A stretch of DNA of 64,000 nt from positions 620,250 to 684,249 of the forward strand of contig VWZW01001281.1 of NCBI GenBank assembly GCA_013397115.1. The letters are read 5' to 3'. Shown here one piece after another: positions 63,329 through 64,000 of this stretch; position 1 is the first letter of the stretch, and every line of letters begins with the position of its first letter. The notes beneath the pieces are model-generated. The model was given only the letters and a program-made list of their open reading frames with translations. It was not told where the DNA came from and ran no database searches. The stretch comes from Edolisoma coerulescens (taxonomy: Eukaryota; Chordata; Aves; Passeriformes; Campephagidae). The position numbers and the translations under genes are program-made.

Positions 63329-64000
63329 GTAGGATAAATTAGAGAATAAAATAGCTTGGGTTGTGTTCGAGGTGTGTTTAAAAAGTCCTAAAGCTGTTGT
63401 AGCATTTACTGCTCTAAATGGGTAGTAAGTACCCCTTTCTGCAGCTTTGACTTCAGAGAAAATACTGTAAACCAATATTTTGGTGATGTAATCTTTCATA
63501 ATTAAGACCAAACATAATTAAACTCCAGCCTTGAGGGGCACTTAATGTTATTTGTGATGCTTCAGCTGGCATTTGAATGTAGCTCTTTCCATACTGAACT
63601 AATAATTAAAAATAACAGCCCTGCTAATGGAGGTTCTACCTTCTGCTTAAGTACACAGCCAAGATCCTCAACACTTGCTGTGTTAAAGAACTGATAGATG
63701 TTTCTTAATTTGTGTAAATTTGGTAAGCCCCTGCTCTTCCCCTGCAAGTTTGTCTTATTATCAGCTTATTGCAGACAGATAAATGTTCTCTCCACACCTC
63801 AGCTGAAGCTCTTTGGAAACATCTCTCCTGGAGCAGTTTGCTCTGCTCCGCGTGGGAGGCAGCTGCACTTTAGCAGGGGGTTACATGAGTGTGTCAGAGA
63901 AATGCTGAAAGCAGATGGCATGAAAAAAGTACGGGTTTTGTGGGAAAAACTTCTGCAAGTGCAGGTTGTGGCAGGCCCTGGGGGCTCAGCCAATACCCCA

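Noticed and set aside
1..64000. CRISPR arrays, operons, rRNA or other prokaryotic features
   Set aside because: The sequence is plainly vertebrate nuclear DNA; no such structures were seen.

Overview
The window is vertebrate nuclear DNA, most likely from a bird and possibly a songbird. It has long stretches without coding sequence, spliced exons with GT-AG boundaries, three CR1 LINE fragments with the typical avian 3' end, and LTRs of avian endogenous-retrovirus style. Nothing bacterial is present: no operons, CRISPR arrays or rRNA. The bird assignment rests on repeat style and on memory of CR1 and LTR consensus sequences; the order is a guess.

The one gene I can support is CD96 (TACTILE), an immunoglobulin-superfamily receptor of T and NK cells. 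It lies on the + strand at the right end (45.7-64 kb). Eight coding exons are present: signal peptide (45709-45766), the V-type D1 domain (48677-49102), D2 in two exons (53589-53698, 55156-55378), D3 in three exons (59523-59578, 61478-61568, 61928-62104) and the first Ser/Thr-rich stalk exon (63287-63328). All reading phases agree across the seven junctions and give about 394 codons. The rest of the stalk, the membrane helix and the cytoplasmic tail must lie beyond the right edge.

Positions 1-45.7 kb hold no recognisable protein gene. In mammals the stretch between NECTIN3 and CD96 is a gene desert, and this looks like its avian counterpart. It contains two CpG-rich patches (about 590-885 and 3170-3445), a solo LTR with a 5-bp target duplication (4842-5525), a degenerate interstitial telomeric array arranged as a 167-bp composite repeat (19692-19990), a second solo LTR (21727-22076), a 5'-truncated CR1 copy (22400-23060), an ERV remnant with an LTR next to a primer-binding site for elongator tRNA-Met (about 24600-25727), a possible ancient L2-like LINE scrap (about 34060-34140) and two CR1 3' tails.

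CD96 intron 2 contains an unusual CpG-rich, repeat-rich block ending in a 70-base assembly gap and a C homopolymer. This is the least explained part of the window. I found no novel multi-gene system. The most useful leads are the CD96 gene model, the CpG-rich intronic block, the composite telomeric repeat and the CpG-rich patch at 0.6 kb that carries a plausible short intron.
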